The notes beneath the pieces were generated by a model. The model did not search any database, was not told where the DNA came from, and was given only the letters and a program-made list of their open reading frames with translations. Made by a program: the position numbers and the translations under genes. Of a stretch of DNA of 64,000 nt, positions 24,203 through 32,790 are shown in pieces (position 1 is the first letter of the stretch; each line of letters starts with the position of its first letter). This DNA comes from Flavobacterium johnsoniae (lineage in GTDB: Bacteria; Bacteroidota; Bacteroidia; Flavobacteriales; Flavobacteriaceae), in NCBI RefSeq assembly GCF_030388325.1, contig NZ_CP103794.1:2046001-2110000 (forward strand), in the 5' to 3' direction.

Positions 24203-24955
24203 ATGAAATTATATAAATTACTTAGTTTTTCTTTTTTAATAGCAACATTAACGAGCTGTACTTTTACCGAAAACATTTACATCAACGATAACGGAACCGG
24301 AAAATTTTCTGTAGATATGGATGGTTCTTCTTTAATGGAAATGGCAGGCGATCAGATTGCTGGTCAAATGGGAGAAGATGCCAAAAAAGATATCGATTCA
24401 ACTTTTACTTTCAAGCAATTATTTGAACAGAAAAAAGACAGTATTTCAAAATTGTCTCCAGAAACTCAAAAAGAACTTAAAAAACTAGAAAACTTTGTCG
24501 TTACGACTAAAATGAGTTCTACTAAAAAGCAGTTCTTAATGACTTTAGGAACCGATTTTAAAAATGTAAATGAATTACAAGATATCCTTCAAACTTTAAG
24601 CACATTTCAAAAATTAGAAGGCGGAGCTGGCGCGAGTCCGCTTGGAAGTGGTTTTGGAGATAATAATAGTAAATTAAGTTATACATATGACGGAAAGAAA
24701 TTTACTAGAAAAGCCGTAATCGATCAGCAAAAATTGGCAGCAAAACCTAAAGATTCTGCTGGAGATATGTCTAAAATGATGTTTGCATCTTCTAATTATA
24801 TTGTAAAATATCACTTTCCAAAAAAGATAAAGAAAGTCTCTAATCCAAATGCTTTGTTTAGCGACGATCGAAAATCACTTACAATTCAATACTCTTTTAC
24901 GGATTATATGGAGAATCCCGACAAACTTAACTTTGATGTTGAGTTTGAAAAATAA
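24203..24955 (+). CDS. Tandem paralogous lipoprotein 3
   Basis: A 250-residue lipoprotein counted from ATG 24203; an upstream in-frame TTG overlaps the promoter box and is unlikely. Lipobox Cys19 (ATLTSC), then TFTENIYINDNGTGKFSVDMDG. It shares STFTFKQL, the Lys/Glu-rich centre and KYHFPKKIKKVSNPNALFS with DRKSLTIQY after it. No known domain recognised. The lipB start lies 5 bases after the stop, so lipB is probably expressed from this transcript. Confidence 0.72.
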   Translation: MKLYKLLSFSFLIATLTSCTFTENIYINDNGTGKFSVDMDGSSLMEMAGDQIAGQMGEDAKKDIDSTFTFKQLFEQKKDSISKLSPETQKELKKLENFVVTTKMSSTKKQFLMTLGTDFKNVNELQDILQTLSTFQKLEGGAGASPLGSGFGDNNSKLSYTYDGKKFTRKAVIDQQKLAAKPKDSAGDMSKMMFASSNYIVKYHFPKKIKKVSNPNALFSDDRKSLTIQYSFTDYMENPDKLNFDVEFEK

Positions 24956-24960
24956 TTAAA

Positions 24961-25659
24961 ATGAACAAAAAAATCCAACTTCAGGATCTGGGAAAAAAAG
25001 ATTATAAATCGACTTGGGAATATCAAGAAGAAATTTTCAAAGACATAGTCGATTTAAAAATCAAAAACAGAAGAGAAGAACTTGATCTGCCGACACCAAA
25101 TTATTTATTGTTTGTTGAGCATCCGCACGTTTATACTTTGGGTAAAAGCGGCGATTTAGAAAATTTATTATTAAACGAAAAACAGCTAGAAGCCAAAGGA
25201 GCGACTTTCTACAAAATCAATCGCGGCGGTGATATTACGTATCACGGACCCGGACAAATTGTGGGTTATCCTATTTTAGATTTAGAAAACTTCTTTACCG
25301 ATATTCATAAATATTTGCGTTTTCTAGAAGAATCGATTATTCTGACATTGACAGAATACGGTTTAGAATCGGGTAGAAGCGATGGAGAAACTGGAGTTTG
25401 GCTCGGTGTAGGAACTCCGTTTGCACGTAAAATATGCGCAATGGGCGTTCGAGCTTCACGTTGGGTAACGATGCACGGATTTGCATTAAATGTAAATGTA
25501 GATTTAGGTTATTTTGATAATATTATTCCGTGCGGAATTCGCGGAAAAGGTGTTACTTCTTTACATGTCGAACTTGGTGTTGAAAAAGTTGAAGAAGAAG
25601 AAGTGAAAGCCAAAATTATTAAACATTTAAAAGATTTATTTGAAGCAGAATTTATTTAA
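24961..25659 (+). CDS. lipB: Octanoyl-[acyl carrier protein]:protein N-octanoyltransferase
   Basis: Transfers octanoate from acyl carrier protein to lipoyl domains, the first step of lipoate synthesis, in the cytoplasm. The family motif RGGDITYHGPGQIVGYPI lies at 88-105. Catalytic residues are Lys157 (ARKICAMG) and Cys191 (IIPCGIRGKGVTSL). At 232 residues it is of usual size. It is placed 5 bases after the third paralogous lipoprotein gene. lipA is not in the window. Confidence 0.96.
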   Translation: MNKKIQLQDLGKKDYKSTWEYQEEIFKDIVDLKIKNRREELDLPTPNYLLFVEHPHVYTLGKSGDLENLLLNEKQLEAKGATFYKINRGGDITYHGPGQIVGYPILDLENFFTDIHKYLRFLEESIILTLTEYGLESGRSDGETGVWLGVGTPFARKICAMGVRASRWVTMHGFALNVNVDLGYFDNIIPCGIRGKGVTSLHVELGVEKVEEEEVKAKIIKHLKDLFEAEFI

Positions 25660-25679
25660 AATAAGCCTCTAAATATTAT

Positions 25680-25711
25680 AAACCGCTTCTAGTTTTTGGA
25701 GCGGTTTTTTT
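25680..25711 (+). terminator. Intrinsic terminator after lipB
   Basis: AAACCGCT and its complement AGCGGTTT form the stem, with two more pairs including a G-T. A run of seven T residues follows. Confidence 0.85.
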
Positions 25712-25907
25712 GTTTTTTCTCTTAAAAAAGGCAATGTTTTCAGTCTAAAAGCTCTTTTTTGAATTTGAAATAGAGTTCGAATAATTAAATAGAAATCGTT
25801 TTTTATAAAAATATATTTCAAAAAAATGAAAAAACAATTGGCAAAAGTTAAGATTTTGAAAGGATGGTAAATTATATAACTTATGTAATTGTCTAGTCTA
25901 TTTGTGC

Positions 25908-25915
25908 TAAATTTG
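25908..25915 (+). promoter_or_regulatory. Candidate -7 box of the NTF2-like gene
   Basis: TAAATTTG is an exact TAnnTTTG box 44 bases before the start codon. A TTG lies 16 bases upstream, a little closer than usual. Confidence 0.45.
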
Positions 25916-25959
25916 AAAACATCGCAAGTAAAGTTTAATCAAATCTAACCAAATACCTT

Positions 25960-26811
25960 ATGAGAAAAATCTACTTATTATGTTTTCTATTTATTCTTAA
26001 TGGTCTTTTTGCTCAGAAGAAAGATAAATTGTATCCAATTACTGCTTACGAAAAAGCATGGCAGGAGAAAAATAGTGATACTCGATTAAAAATGATTAAA
26101 TCGATTTGGCTCGAAGATAGTACTTTTGAAGATCCTTCGGCATCGATAAAAGGAACGGCAGCTTTTAATAATGTGATAAACGAATTTTACAAAAAATTTC
26201 CAGATGCTATTTTATCATCAGGACCAAAGATTATAAAAGACAATTATGTGACTTGGGAATGGAAAATTGTTGACTCGAAAAATAAGCTTATAATGGGCGG
26301 TCGAGATTTTGCAAGATTAAACGGAAAAGGGCAAGTCAGTAAAATTATTGGTTTTTGGGATAAAGATGCTGCTTTGTCTGAAGCTGATCTTCTGAAAAAT
26401 CTAGAAGCAGACAACCAAAAAATAGTTACAAAGTATTATGAATGCCTTTTTAAAACAAGAGATTTTGATGCAATGGCAACTTTGATTGAAGATGGAGCGA
26501 CTTACTATCAAGCGACAGGTTTGCCTTACGGAGGAACTTTTGTTGGTTTTAGCGAATGGACTAAAATGTTTGCCAAATCAACAGAATTTTTTGAATTGCA
26601 AATAGAAAAAGAACCAACTTATTTTAGTTATGCTTCTAAAAATGAAGTGATTATTTATTTCACGATAAGTTGTAAATCTAAAAAATCAGGAAAAAGTATG
26701 TCGATGCCAATTTCTGAGCATTTTGATTTAAAAAATGGAAAAATAACGGCAGTTAGACCTTTTTATTACGACACAAAACAGTTTGCAGAATTTTTGAAAA
26801 GTAAGAAGTAA
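25960..26811 (+). CDS. Exported protein with two NTF2/SnoaL-like domains
   Basis: A 283-residue protein with a signal peptide (1-18, ending GLFAQ). It has two domains of the NTF2/SnoaL type: about 25-145 (YEKAWQEKNSDTRLKMIKSI... GRDFARLNGKGQVSKIIGFWD) and about 155-278 (KYYECLFKTRDFDAMATLI... EHFDLKNGKITAVRPFYYD). Such folds form a cone-shaped pocket and serve as isomerases, hydrolases or ligand binders; the reaction cannot be read here. It is transcribed alone. Confidence 0.75.
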   Translation: MRKIYLLCFLFILNGLFAQKKDKLYPITAYEKAWQEKNSDTRLKMIKSIWLEDSTFEDPSASIKGTAAFNNVINEFYKKFPDAILSSGPKIIKDNYVTWEWKIVDSKNKLIMGGRDFARLNGKGQVSKIIGFWDKDAALSEADLLKNLEADNQKIVTKYYECLFKTRDFDAMATLIEDGATYYQATGLPYGGTFVGFSEWTKMFAKSTEFFELQIEKEPTYFSYASKNEVIIYFTISCKSKKSGKSMSMPISEHFDLKNGKITAVRPFYYDTKQFAEFLKSKK

Positions 26812-26843
26812 TTAGTAAAAAGTGAATACTAATTAGTTAAAAT

Positions 26844-26875
26844 AAAAGCGACCTAATTTTAGGTCGCTTTTTTTA
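26844..26875. terminator. Bidirectional terminator
   Basis: A strong AAAGCGACCTAA stem and its complement lie between the convergent NTF2-like and rnhB genes, with A and T runs on the outer sides. Confidence 0.88.
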
Positions 26876-27538
26876 TTCGAAAAAATTTAATTCGAGTTGT
26901 TCCGGTAAAAGCCTAAAACTCATTCTATGGTATTTTGTAGTACCATATTTTTTAATTGCTTCTCGATGTTCTTTAGTCGGATAGCCTTTGTTTTTTTTCC
27001 AATTGTACATTGGGAATTCTTCATGAATTTGATCCATATATTCATCACGATAGGTTTTGGCTAATACAGAGGCTGCAGCAATACTCAAATATTTGCCATC
27101 TCCTTTTATAATGCTCTTATTTGGGATAGATTTTAGCAAAGTAATTTCTTCAGCAGTAAATTGTCTTCCAAATGTATTTTTAAGTCCTAATTTGGCATTT
27201 ATAGCACGATTTCCGTCTACAATAATATATTCTGGAATGTGCTTGAGTTTTAAGATGCATTCTTGCATTCCTTTCATAGAAGCATTTAAGATATTTATTT
27301 CATCAATTTCATCTGGAAATAAATGAGTAACCGCAAAACATAAAGCTTCTTTTTCTATAATTGGTCTTAAAAGTGCTCTAGTTTTTTCAGACAGCTGTTT
27401 ACTGTCGTTTAATATTTGATTCTCAAAATGTTCTGGTAAAATTATAGCTGCGGCTGTAACTGGTCCGGCAAGACATCCGCGGCCGGCTTCGTCGGTTCCA
27501 GTTTCTAAAATAAACCCTGAGAAATTTTTTTCGAGCAT
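26873..27538 (-). CDS. rnhB: Ribonuclease HII
   Basis: Endonuclease that cuts RNA in RNA-DNA hybrids and removes misincorporated ribonucleotides. The start is placed at ATG 27538 (MLEKNF); the TTG seven codons upstream is weaker. The metal site begins with Asp16-Glu17 in [13 protein letters not shown], followed by LNDSKQLS (about 43-50), YIIVDGN (about 104-110) and the [15 protein letters not shown] helix. It has 221 residues, the usual size. Confidence 0.96.
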   Translation of the reverse strand: MLEKNFSGFILETGTDEAGRGCLAGPVTAAAIILPEHFENQILNDSKQLSEKTRALLRPIIEKEALCFAVTHLFPDEIDEINILNASMKGMQECILKLKHIPEYIIVDGNRAINAKLGLKNTFGRQFTAEEITLLKSIPNKSIIKGDGKYLSIAAASVLAKTYRDEYMDQIHEEFPMYNWKKNKGYPTKEHREAIKKYGTTKYHRMSFRLLPEQLELNFFE

Positions 27539-28112
27539 TTTTTTTGTTTTGAAACGCAAATATTATGATTTTTTGAAAATTGACCTAAAATATGAAGTTC
27601 AAAAAAATATCAAGAAGTTTTTTAATGATTTAAAAACAAGTATTGCAACGGGTAATTTTTGCTTTTTTTTCTAAAATTAGAAATTGTTTTTAGTTTTTAA
27701 GTTCTGTAAATCAGATAAAAGCTACATTTTTTTTTGGTTTTTAATGATGATGTATTGTTGTTTTTCATGAAGAAAAAAAGAAAACGCTAGAAAAAAAGCA
27801 AAAAAGGAGTTGAAAACAGTTCTAAAATTAAGTTTTTGTTAAGATATTATTTATTAATAAAGGCTGGAGCAACTCGAAAAAGCTGATATTGTTATGCTTA
27901 AAATGTTAATTTTGTGTTAAAATTAAGAGTTAACAAAAAAACATTTTTAACCATTTTGTTACATATAACTAGGTGTAAGCGTGAAACTGTTGTATTATTA
28001 ATTGCTTTTGTTAAGGAAACATTAAAAAGATATTAAAAGCTACCTATAAACTGTTTGTTATTTTAAGAAAAATTTATGATGTTTGCGAAATACTAATTCA
28101 AAATAACTTAAA
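27539..28112. other. Long AT-rich spacer upstream of the SusC gene
   Basis: About 570 bases without a credible ORF or RNA gene, rich in A and T runs. A short palindrome (TTAATTTT at 27906-27913 with its complement at 27919-27926) could be an operator, but nothing supports this beyond symmetry. A candidate promoter lies close to the SusC start. The length suggests regulated expression of the transport pair. Confidence 0.45.
28054..28085 (+). promoter_or_regulatory. Candidate SusC/SusD promoter
   Basis: TTTG at 28054-28057, 20 bases, then GATGTTTG at 28078-28085, which is one mismatch from TAnnTTTG. The implied start lies about 20 bases before the SusC ATG. Confidence 0.4.
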
Positions 28113-31100
28113 ATGAAATTAAACTTAAAATGGATTTTTTTCTTTTTAACAACATTATCAATGCAGTTGATGATGGCGCAAGAAAGAAACATCAAAGGAG
28201 TTGTAACGGATGCTAGTGGTCCTGCTCCAGGAGTAAATGTAACTGTTCAAGGTACAAAACAAGGTGTTCAGACTGATTTTGATGGAACATATTCAGTAAA
28301 AGCACAAACAGGAGACGTTATCATTTTTTCATTTATAGGAATGGAAGAAAAAAGGGTTACTGTTGGGACTTCAAATCAGATTGATGTAAGTATGATCTCA
28401 GCCTCTAAGACTCTTGAGGAAGTTGTGATTGTAGCTTATGGTAGACAAAAAGCAAAGTCTATCGTAGGATCAGTTGCAACTTTAGGTTCTGATGTCCTTC
28501 TAAAGCAACAAGCAACAAACGTTATGACTGCATTACAAGGTAGTGTTGCAGGGGTGAATATTATTGCTGCTGGTGGTATGCCAGGTGAAAATCCAACGAT
28601 TCGTATTAGAGGTGTGAATTCTATTAATGCTTCGGCAGAACCATTAATTGTTTTGGATGGAGCTCCTTTTAGTGGAAATATTAACTCTATTAGTGCTGAT
28701 CAAGTAGAATCAATGACTGTTTTGAAAGATGCGTCTTCTACTGCATTGTATGGTTCAAGAGGAGCTAATGGTGTAATCTTAATTACTACTAAGAGAGGTA
28801 AATTTGATTCAGCTCCAAAAGTGAACTTTACAACAACTGTTGGTTTTGCAGATAATGCAGTGCCTTTGCATAAGCGTGTTAGCACTGATGATTATATGAA
28901 ATTAAATTGGGAAGCAATTAGAAATTCAAACCAATACGTTAGTGGGCAAACTGCAGCAACAGCGGGTGTGAATGCGTCTAATAGTTTAATATCTTCTATA
29001 GGTTATAATCCATATGGAGTTGCTAATCCTGTTGATGCTAACGGTAATTTAGTTACGACTAATAAATTGTGGGATACTGATTGGGAAGGTCTAATGTTGA
29101 ATAATGCAGCAGTAAGATCAGAACATACTTTATCTTTTTCTGGAGGTAGTTCAAATACAAGATATAATTTTACTTCAAACTATTTGTCTCAAGAAGGAAA
29201 TGTTGTTACATCAAAATTTGAAAGAATAAACTCTAGATTAACTGTTGATACTAAGATCAATAACTGGATGAAGGCTGGTGTTACAATGTTTTACTCTACA
29301 TCAAAACAAAATTTCCCTTCACAAAGTGGTTCTAGTTTTCAAAGTTCTATTCAGTGGATTTATAATGTTCCGTCTGTTTATCCAGTATACAGACATGATG
29401 CAAGTGGTAACTTAGTTTATGATGGAAATGGAAACAAAATCTTCGATTATGGAGGAGGTGTAGTTGGACAAAGTGTAAACGCGACAAGACCAACTTTTAA
29501 TAATGAAAATGCATATGGTTCGCTATATATGTATAAAGTAGGATATGATAGAGATAATTATACTGCTAACGGTTATTTAGAGTTTGATATCACAAAAGAT
29601 TTAACTTTTAAGACTAACTTAGCTTATGATAAGTATCTATATGATTCTTATAATTATGCAAGTAATGAAGTTGGTTATGCTTCAAGTGTTGGAGGACGTG
29701 TAACTCAGAACAGAAATATAACAACAGGAGTGAATTTTATTAATAGTTTAAACTACAAGAAAACTTTCGGGAAGCATGGTTTCAATGCAGATTTAATCCA
29801 AGAGGCATACCAGTTTAAAATAGATGCAATGGGAGCTCAAGGAGAAGGTTTTTTACCAGGAGTTTATGTTTTAGGAGGTAGTACAAATCCAACATCAGTT
29901 TCTGGATATGTTTCAGAAGAGCGTATTTCTAGTTATTTAGGCCGTTTAGCTTATAATTATGATGAGAAATATTTCATTGAAGGTTCTTTCAGAAGAGATG
30001 GTTCTTCTAGATTTAATAGTGATGTTAGATGGGGTAGCTTTTATGCTATTGGAGGATCTTGGTTGATTTCTCAGGAAAATTTCCTTAAAAATAGTAAAGT
30101 AATTAGTGATTTGAAATTAAGAGGATCTTATGGTGAATTAGGTAACCGTAGTACTCTTAATAGTGATGGTACAGATAATTATTTCCCATACCAACAATTA
30201 TTTGCGACAGGTTGGAATGAGGGAGATAATACTGGTGTTGTATTAGGAAGTGCAGTAGACCCATTGTTAACTTGGGAAAAAAACAAGACTACAGATATTG
30301 GATTAGATTTTGGTTTATTTAATAATAGAATTACAGCTACTGTGGATTATTATGATAAAAAATCAAAAGATTTGATATACAATAAGCCGTTACCAGGATC
30401 TACAGGTAATACAGGAGTAACAACAAATGTTGGAGGAATTAGAAATTATGGATGGGAATTTGCTTTGAATACCAGAAATATCGAAACTAAAAATTTTGTT
30501 TGGAATACTAACATAAACGTATCTACAAATAAGAATGAAATAACAGAGTTGACTCAAGAAAGCTTTATTAACGGAACTAAACGTTGGGCAGTTGGTAAGT
30601 CATTGTATGATTTTTATATTCAAGAGTGGGCTGGTGTAGATCCAGCAACAGGTTACGGAATGTGGTACAAAGATGTTTTAGGTGCTGATGGTAAACCAAC
30701 AGGTGAGCGTGAAACAACAAAAGTTTATGCTCAAGCAACTAGATATGATGTTGGAAAATCATCTTTGCCTGATTTTGTAGGAGGTATGACGAATTATTTC
30801 AGATACAAAAATATTGATTTGAATATTTTATTTAATTTTAGCGTTGGTTCTTATGTATACGATAGTTCTTATGCAAGTTTGCAGGCAGGCTATAAGAGTG
30901 CAGGTAGAGCAGTTAGTGTAGATGCGTTAAATAGATGGCAAGCGCCTGGAGACATTACAGATGTGCCATTGTTGTTAGCTTCAAATAATGATTTTAATAC
31001 AACATCAACTAGATTCTTATACAAAAATGATTATGTAAGATTAAAAGCATTGAATTTTGGTTATAATTTTCCAAGTAGTTTAATTGAAAAAGTTAATTTA

Positions 31101-31250
31101 TCAAAATTACGTTTATATTTCCAAGGTGATAATTTATTGACTTTCCAATCTCATAAAGGGATTGATCCTGAGCAAAACTTTGCTGGAACTACTGATAGTA
31201 GATCATACAACTTAAGAGTCGTTTCATTTGGTTTAAATGTAGAATTTTAA
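28113..31250 (+). CDS. SusC/RagA family TonB-linked outer membrane transporter
   Basis: A 1045-residue outer membrane transporter that works with the adjacent SusD-like lipoprotein to import oligomers or peptides using TonB energy. Order: signal peptide (1-22, ending MMAQ); CarboxypepD_reg-like domain (about 25-100, beginning IKGVVTDASG); TonB box region and plug (about 105-225), including ALQGSVAGV and the SusC signature YGSRGANGVILITTKRG; then a beta-barrel to the end. The substrate is unknown, and no glycosidase or regulator gene is directly adjacent to hint at it. Confidence 0.95.
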   Translation: MKLNLKWIFFFLTTLSMQLMMAQERNIKGVVTDASGPAPGVNVTVQGTKQGVQTDFDGTYSVKAQTGDVIIFSFIGMEEKRVTVGTSNQIDVSMISASKTLEEVVIVAYGRQKAKSIVGSVATLGSDVLLKQQATNVMTALQGSVAGVNIIAAGGMPGENPTIRIRGVNSINASAEPLIVLDGAPFSGNINSISADQVESMTVLKDASSTALYGSRGANGVILITTKRGKFDSAPKVNFTTTVGFADNAVPLHKRVSTDDYMKLNWEAIRNSNQYVSGQTAATAGVNASNSLISSIGYNPYGVANPVDANGNLVTTNKLWDTDWEGLMLNNAAVRSEHTLSFSGGSSNTRYNFTSNYLSQEGNVVTSKFERINSRLTVDTKINNWMKAGVTMFYSTSKQNFPSQSGSSFQSSIQWIYNVPSVYPVYRHDASGNLVYDGNGNKIFDYGGGVVGQSVNATRPTFNNENAYGSLYMYKVGYDRDNYTANGYLEFDITKDLTFKTNLAYDKYLYDSYNYASNEVGYASSVGGRVTQNRNITTGVNFINSLNYKKTFGKHGFNADLIQEAYQFKIDAMGAQGEGFLPGVYVLGGSTNPTSVSGYVSEERISSYLGRLAYNYDEKYFIEGSFRRDGSSRFNSDVRWGSFYAIGGSWLISQENFLKNSKVISDLKLRGSYGELGNRSTLNSDGTDNYFPYQQLFATGWNEGDNTGVVLGSAVDPLLTWEKNKTTDIGLDFGLFNNRITATVDYYDKKSKDLIYNKPLPGSTGNTGVTTNVGGIRNYGWEFALNTRNIETKNFVWNTNINVSTNKNEITELTQESFINGTKRWAVGKSLYDFYIQEWAGVDPATGYGMWYKDVLGADGKPTGERETTKVYAQATRYDVGKSSLPDFVGGMTNYFRYKNIDLNILFNFSVGSYVYDSSYASLQAGYKSAGRAVSVDALNRWQAPGDITDVPLLLASNNDFNTTSTRFLYKNDYVRLKALNFGYNFPSSLIEKVNLSKLRLYFQGDNLLTFQSHKGIDPEQNFAGTTDSRSYNLRVVSFGLNVEF

Positions 31251-31261
31251 TATAAAAAAAG

Positions 31262-32701
31262 ATGAAGAAAAATATTATATCAAAAGTAGTTATTGCTTTT
31301 ATGGCAATGATGATGTTGGTGGGATGTAGTGAGGAGTTTTTAGACGAACCAAAACCTACAGAGGGTGTTCCGGAGACTGTAATTTTTGCATCACGTGACG
31401 GAGTTGAGGCCTTTATTTCTGGTATTATGAGTAGATTCAGAGGGCAATATACATCTACTGATTCTGCAGGATTGAATTCAATTTTCTTTGCTAGATCAGT
31501 AAAAGGAAATGATTTAATCCAAGCTGATAACTGGTTTGGTTTTGACTATGCTAATGATAATAGAGAGCCTACATACAGAAGAACAGTTTTTTCTTGGAAC
31601 TATTCTTTCTATATGGTAAATCAAGCAAATGCATTAATTAATGGTGTAGAAAAAAGTACAGCTCTTACTGAGGCTGATAAGGTTGAATTAGCTGCCTATG
31701 GTTATGCATTAAGAGGTTTCTTTTATCATCAATTGGTTTTAGAGTTTTGTCCAACCTATGCTGCTGGTACAAGTTTTCCTGCTCCGCCTATTTATACTGA
31801 ATTGTCTCAAACAGGTAATCCAATGTCAACAGTAGGTGAAGTATATGATTTTATTGTTTCTGATTTGCAAAAAGCAGTAGCTGGATTAAAAGATACAAGA
31901 TTAGGAAAAACTTATATTAATAAGCCTGTTGCAAACGCTATTTTAGCTCAGGTTTATCAAGCAATGGGAAATAAATGGCCAGAAGCTGAAGCTGCAGCTA
32001 AAGCGGCTTACGGTGGAAATCCAACAGCAGTTTTAAACGCTGCTCAATATAGTACAGGATTTGATAATGTTGACAATACAGAATGGTTATGGGGTAGTGC
32101 TAATCGCGCTGATCAAAGTAACTATTACTTTAATGCTCCAGCTTCTATGATGGATCATTTGACAACTTCATATTCTGCAACATATATTAATAATGATTTC
32201 GTAAATTTATTTTCTGCTACTGATGTTAGAAGAAGATTTCAAAGAAAGAGTGCTGCAATAACGAGTACAGCTGATTTCAGATATTGGATCTCTACTAAAT
32301 TTAAGTTTACTTTTGAGGGTGATAATTCAATCATTAGAACTCCAGAAATGATATTGATTGAAGCTGAAGCTAAATTTAGACAAGGTTTAACAGCTGATGC
32401 TCATAATTTATTGTACGTTTTGCAAAAAAACAGAGATGTTAATGCTGTGAAGTCTACTAATACTGGAGATGCCTTATTAAATGAAATTTTAGTTGAAAGA
32501 AGAAAAGAGCTTTACGGAGAATGTGGTGTTGAATGGTTTGACGCTAAACGTTTGAGAAGAGCTATCACTAGAACTGGTAATCATAGAATTGGTGCTGCTG
32601 CAAATTTAGCAGTAGATGATAAAAAATTCTTCTTGAAAATTCCTCAAGCTGAAATTGATGCTAATGAATTTATCGATGGTTCGGTAAACGACGGACGATA
32701 A
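31262..32701 (+). CDS. SusD/RagB family nutrient-binding lipoprotein
   Basis: A 479-residue surface lipoprotein with lipobox Cys22 (MMMLVGC). It has the helical SusD N-terminal repeats and the C-terminal signature LVERRKELYGECGVEWFDAKRLRRA (two overlapping parts, about 415-440). It forms the lid of the SusC channel. It begins 11 bases after the SusC stop and ends before a strong terminator, so the two form a two-gene operon. Confidence 0.93.
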   Translation: MKKNIISKVVIAFMAMMMLVGCSEEFLDEPKPTEGVPETVIFASRDGVEAFISGIMSRFRGQYTSTDSAGLNSIFFARSVKGNDLIQADNWFGFDYANDNREPTYRRTVFSWNYSFYMVNQANALINGVEKSTALTEADKVELAAYGYALRGFFYHQLVLEFCPTYAAGTSFPAPPIYTELSQTGNPMSTVGEVYDFIVSDLQKAVAGLKDTRLGKTYINKPVANAILAQVYQAMGNKWPEAEAAAKAAYGGNPTAVLNAAQYSTGFDNVDNTEWLWGSANRADQSNYYFNAPASMMDHLTTSYSATYINNDFVNLFSATDVRRRFQRKSAAITSTADFRYWISTKFKFTFEGDNSIIRTPEMILIEAEAKFRQGLTADAHNLLYVLQKNRDVNAVKSTNTGDALLNEILVERRKELYGECGVEWFDAKRLRRAITRTGNHRIGAAANLAVDDKKFFLKIPQAEIDANEFIDGSVNDGR

Positions 32702-32723
32702 TTCTTTTAGTTAATTTAATAAT

Positions 32724-32759
32724 AAAGCCGAGTTTGTTTTTCAAACTCGGCTTTATCTT
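32724..32759 (+). terminator. Intrinsic terminator after the SusCD pair
   Basis: A perfect 13-base stem AAAGCCGAGTTTG (32724-32736) and complement (32742-32754), followed by a T-rich tail. Confidence 0.85.
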
Positions 32760-32761
32760 TT

Positions 32762-32769
32762 TACATTTG
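32762..32769 (+). promoter_or_regulatory. Candidate -7 box of the porin gene
   Basis: TACATTTG, an exact TAnnTTTG box, 21 bases before the porin ATG and immediately downstream of the SusCD terminator. A TTTG lies 25 bases upstream inside that hairpin. Confidence 0.5.
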
Positions 32770-32790
32770 CAGGATATATTTATCTAAATT

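Noticed and set aside
27539..28112. Possible riboswitch or small RNA upstream of SusC
   Set aside because: Only AT-rich runs and one small palindrome; no conserved riboswitch core or terminator recognised.
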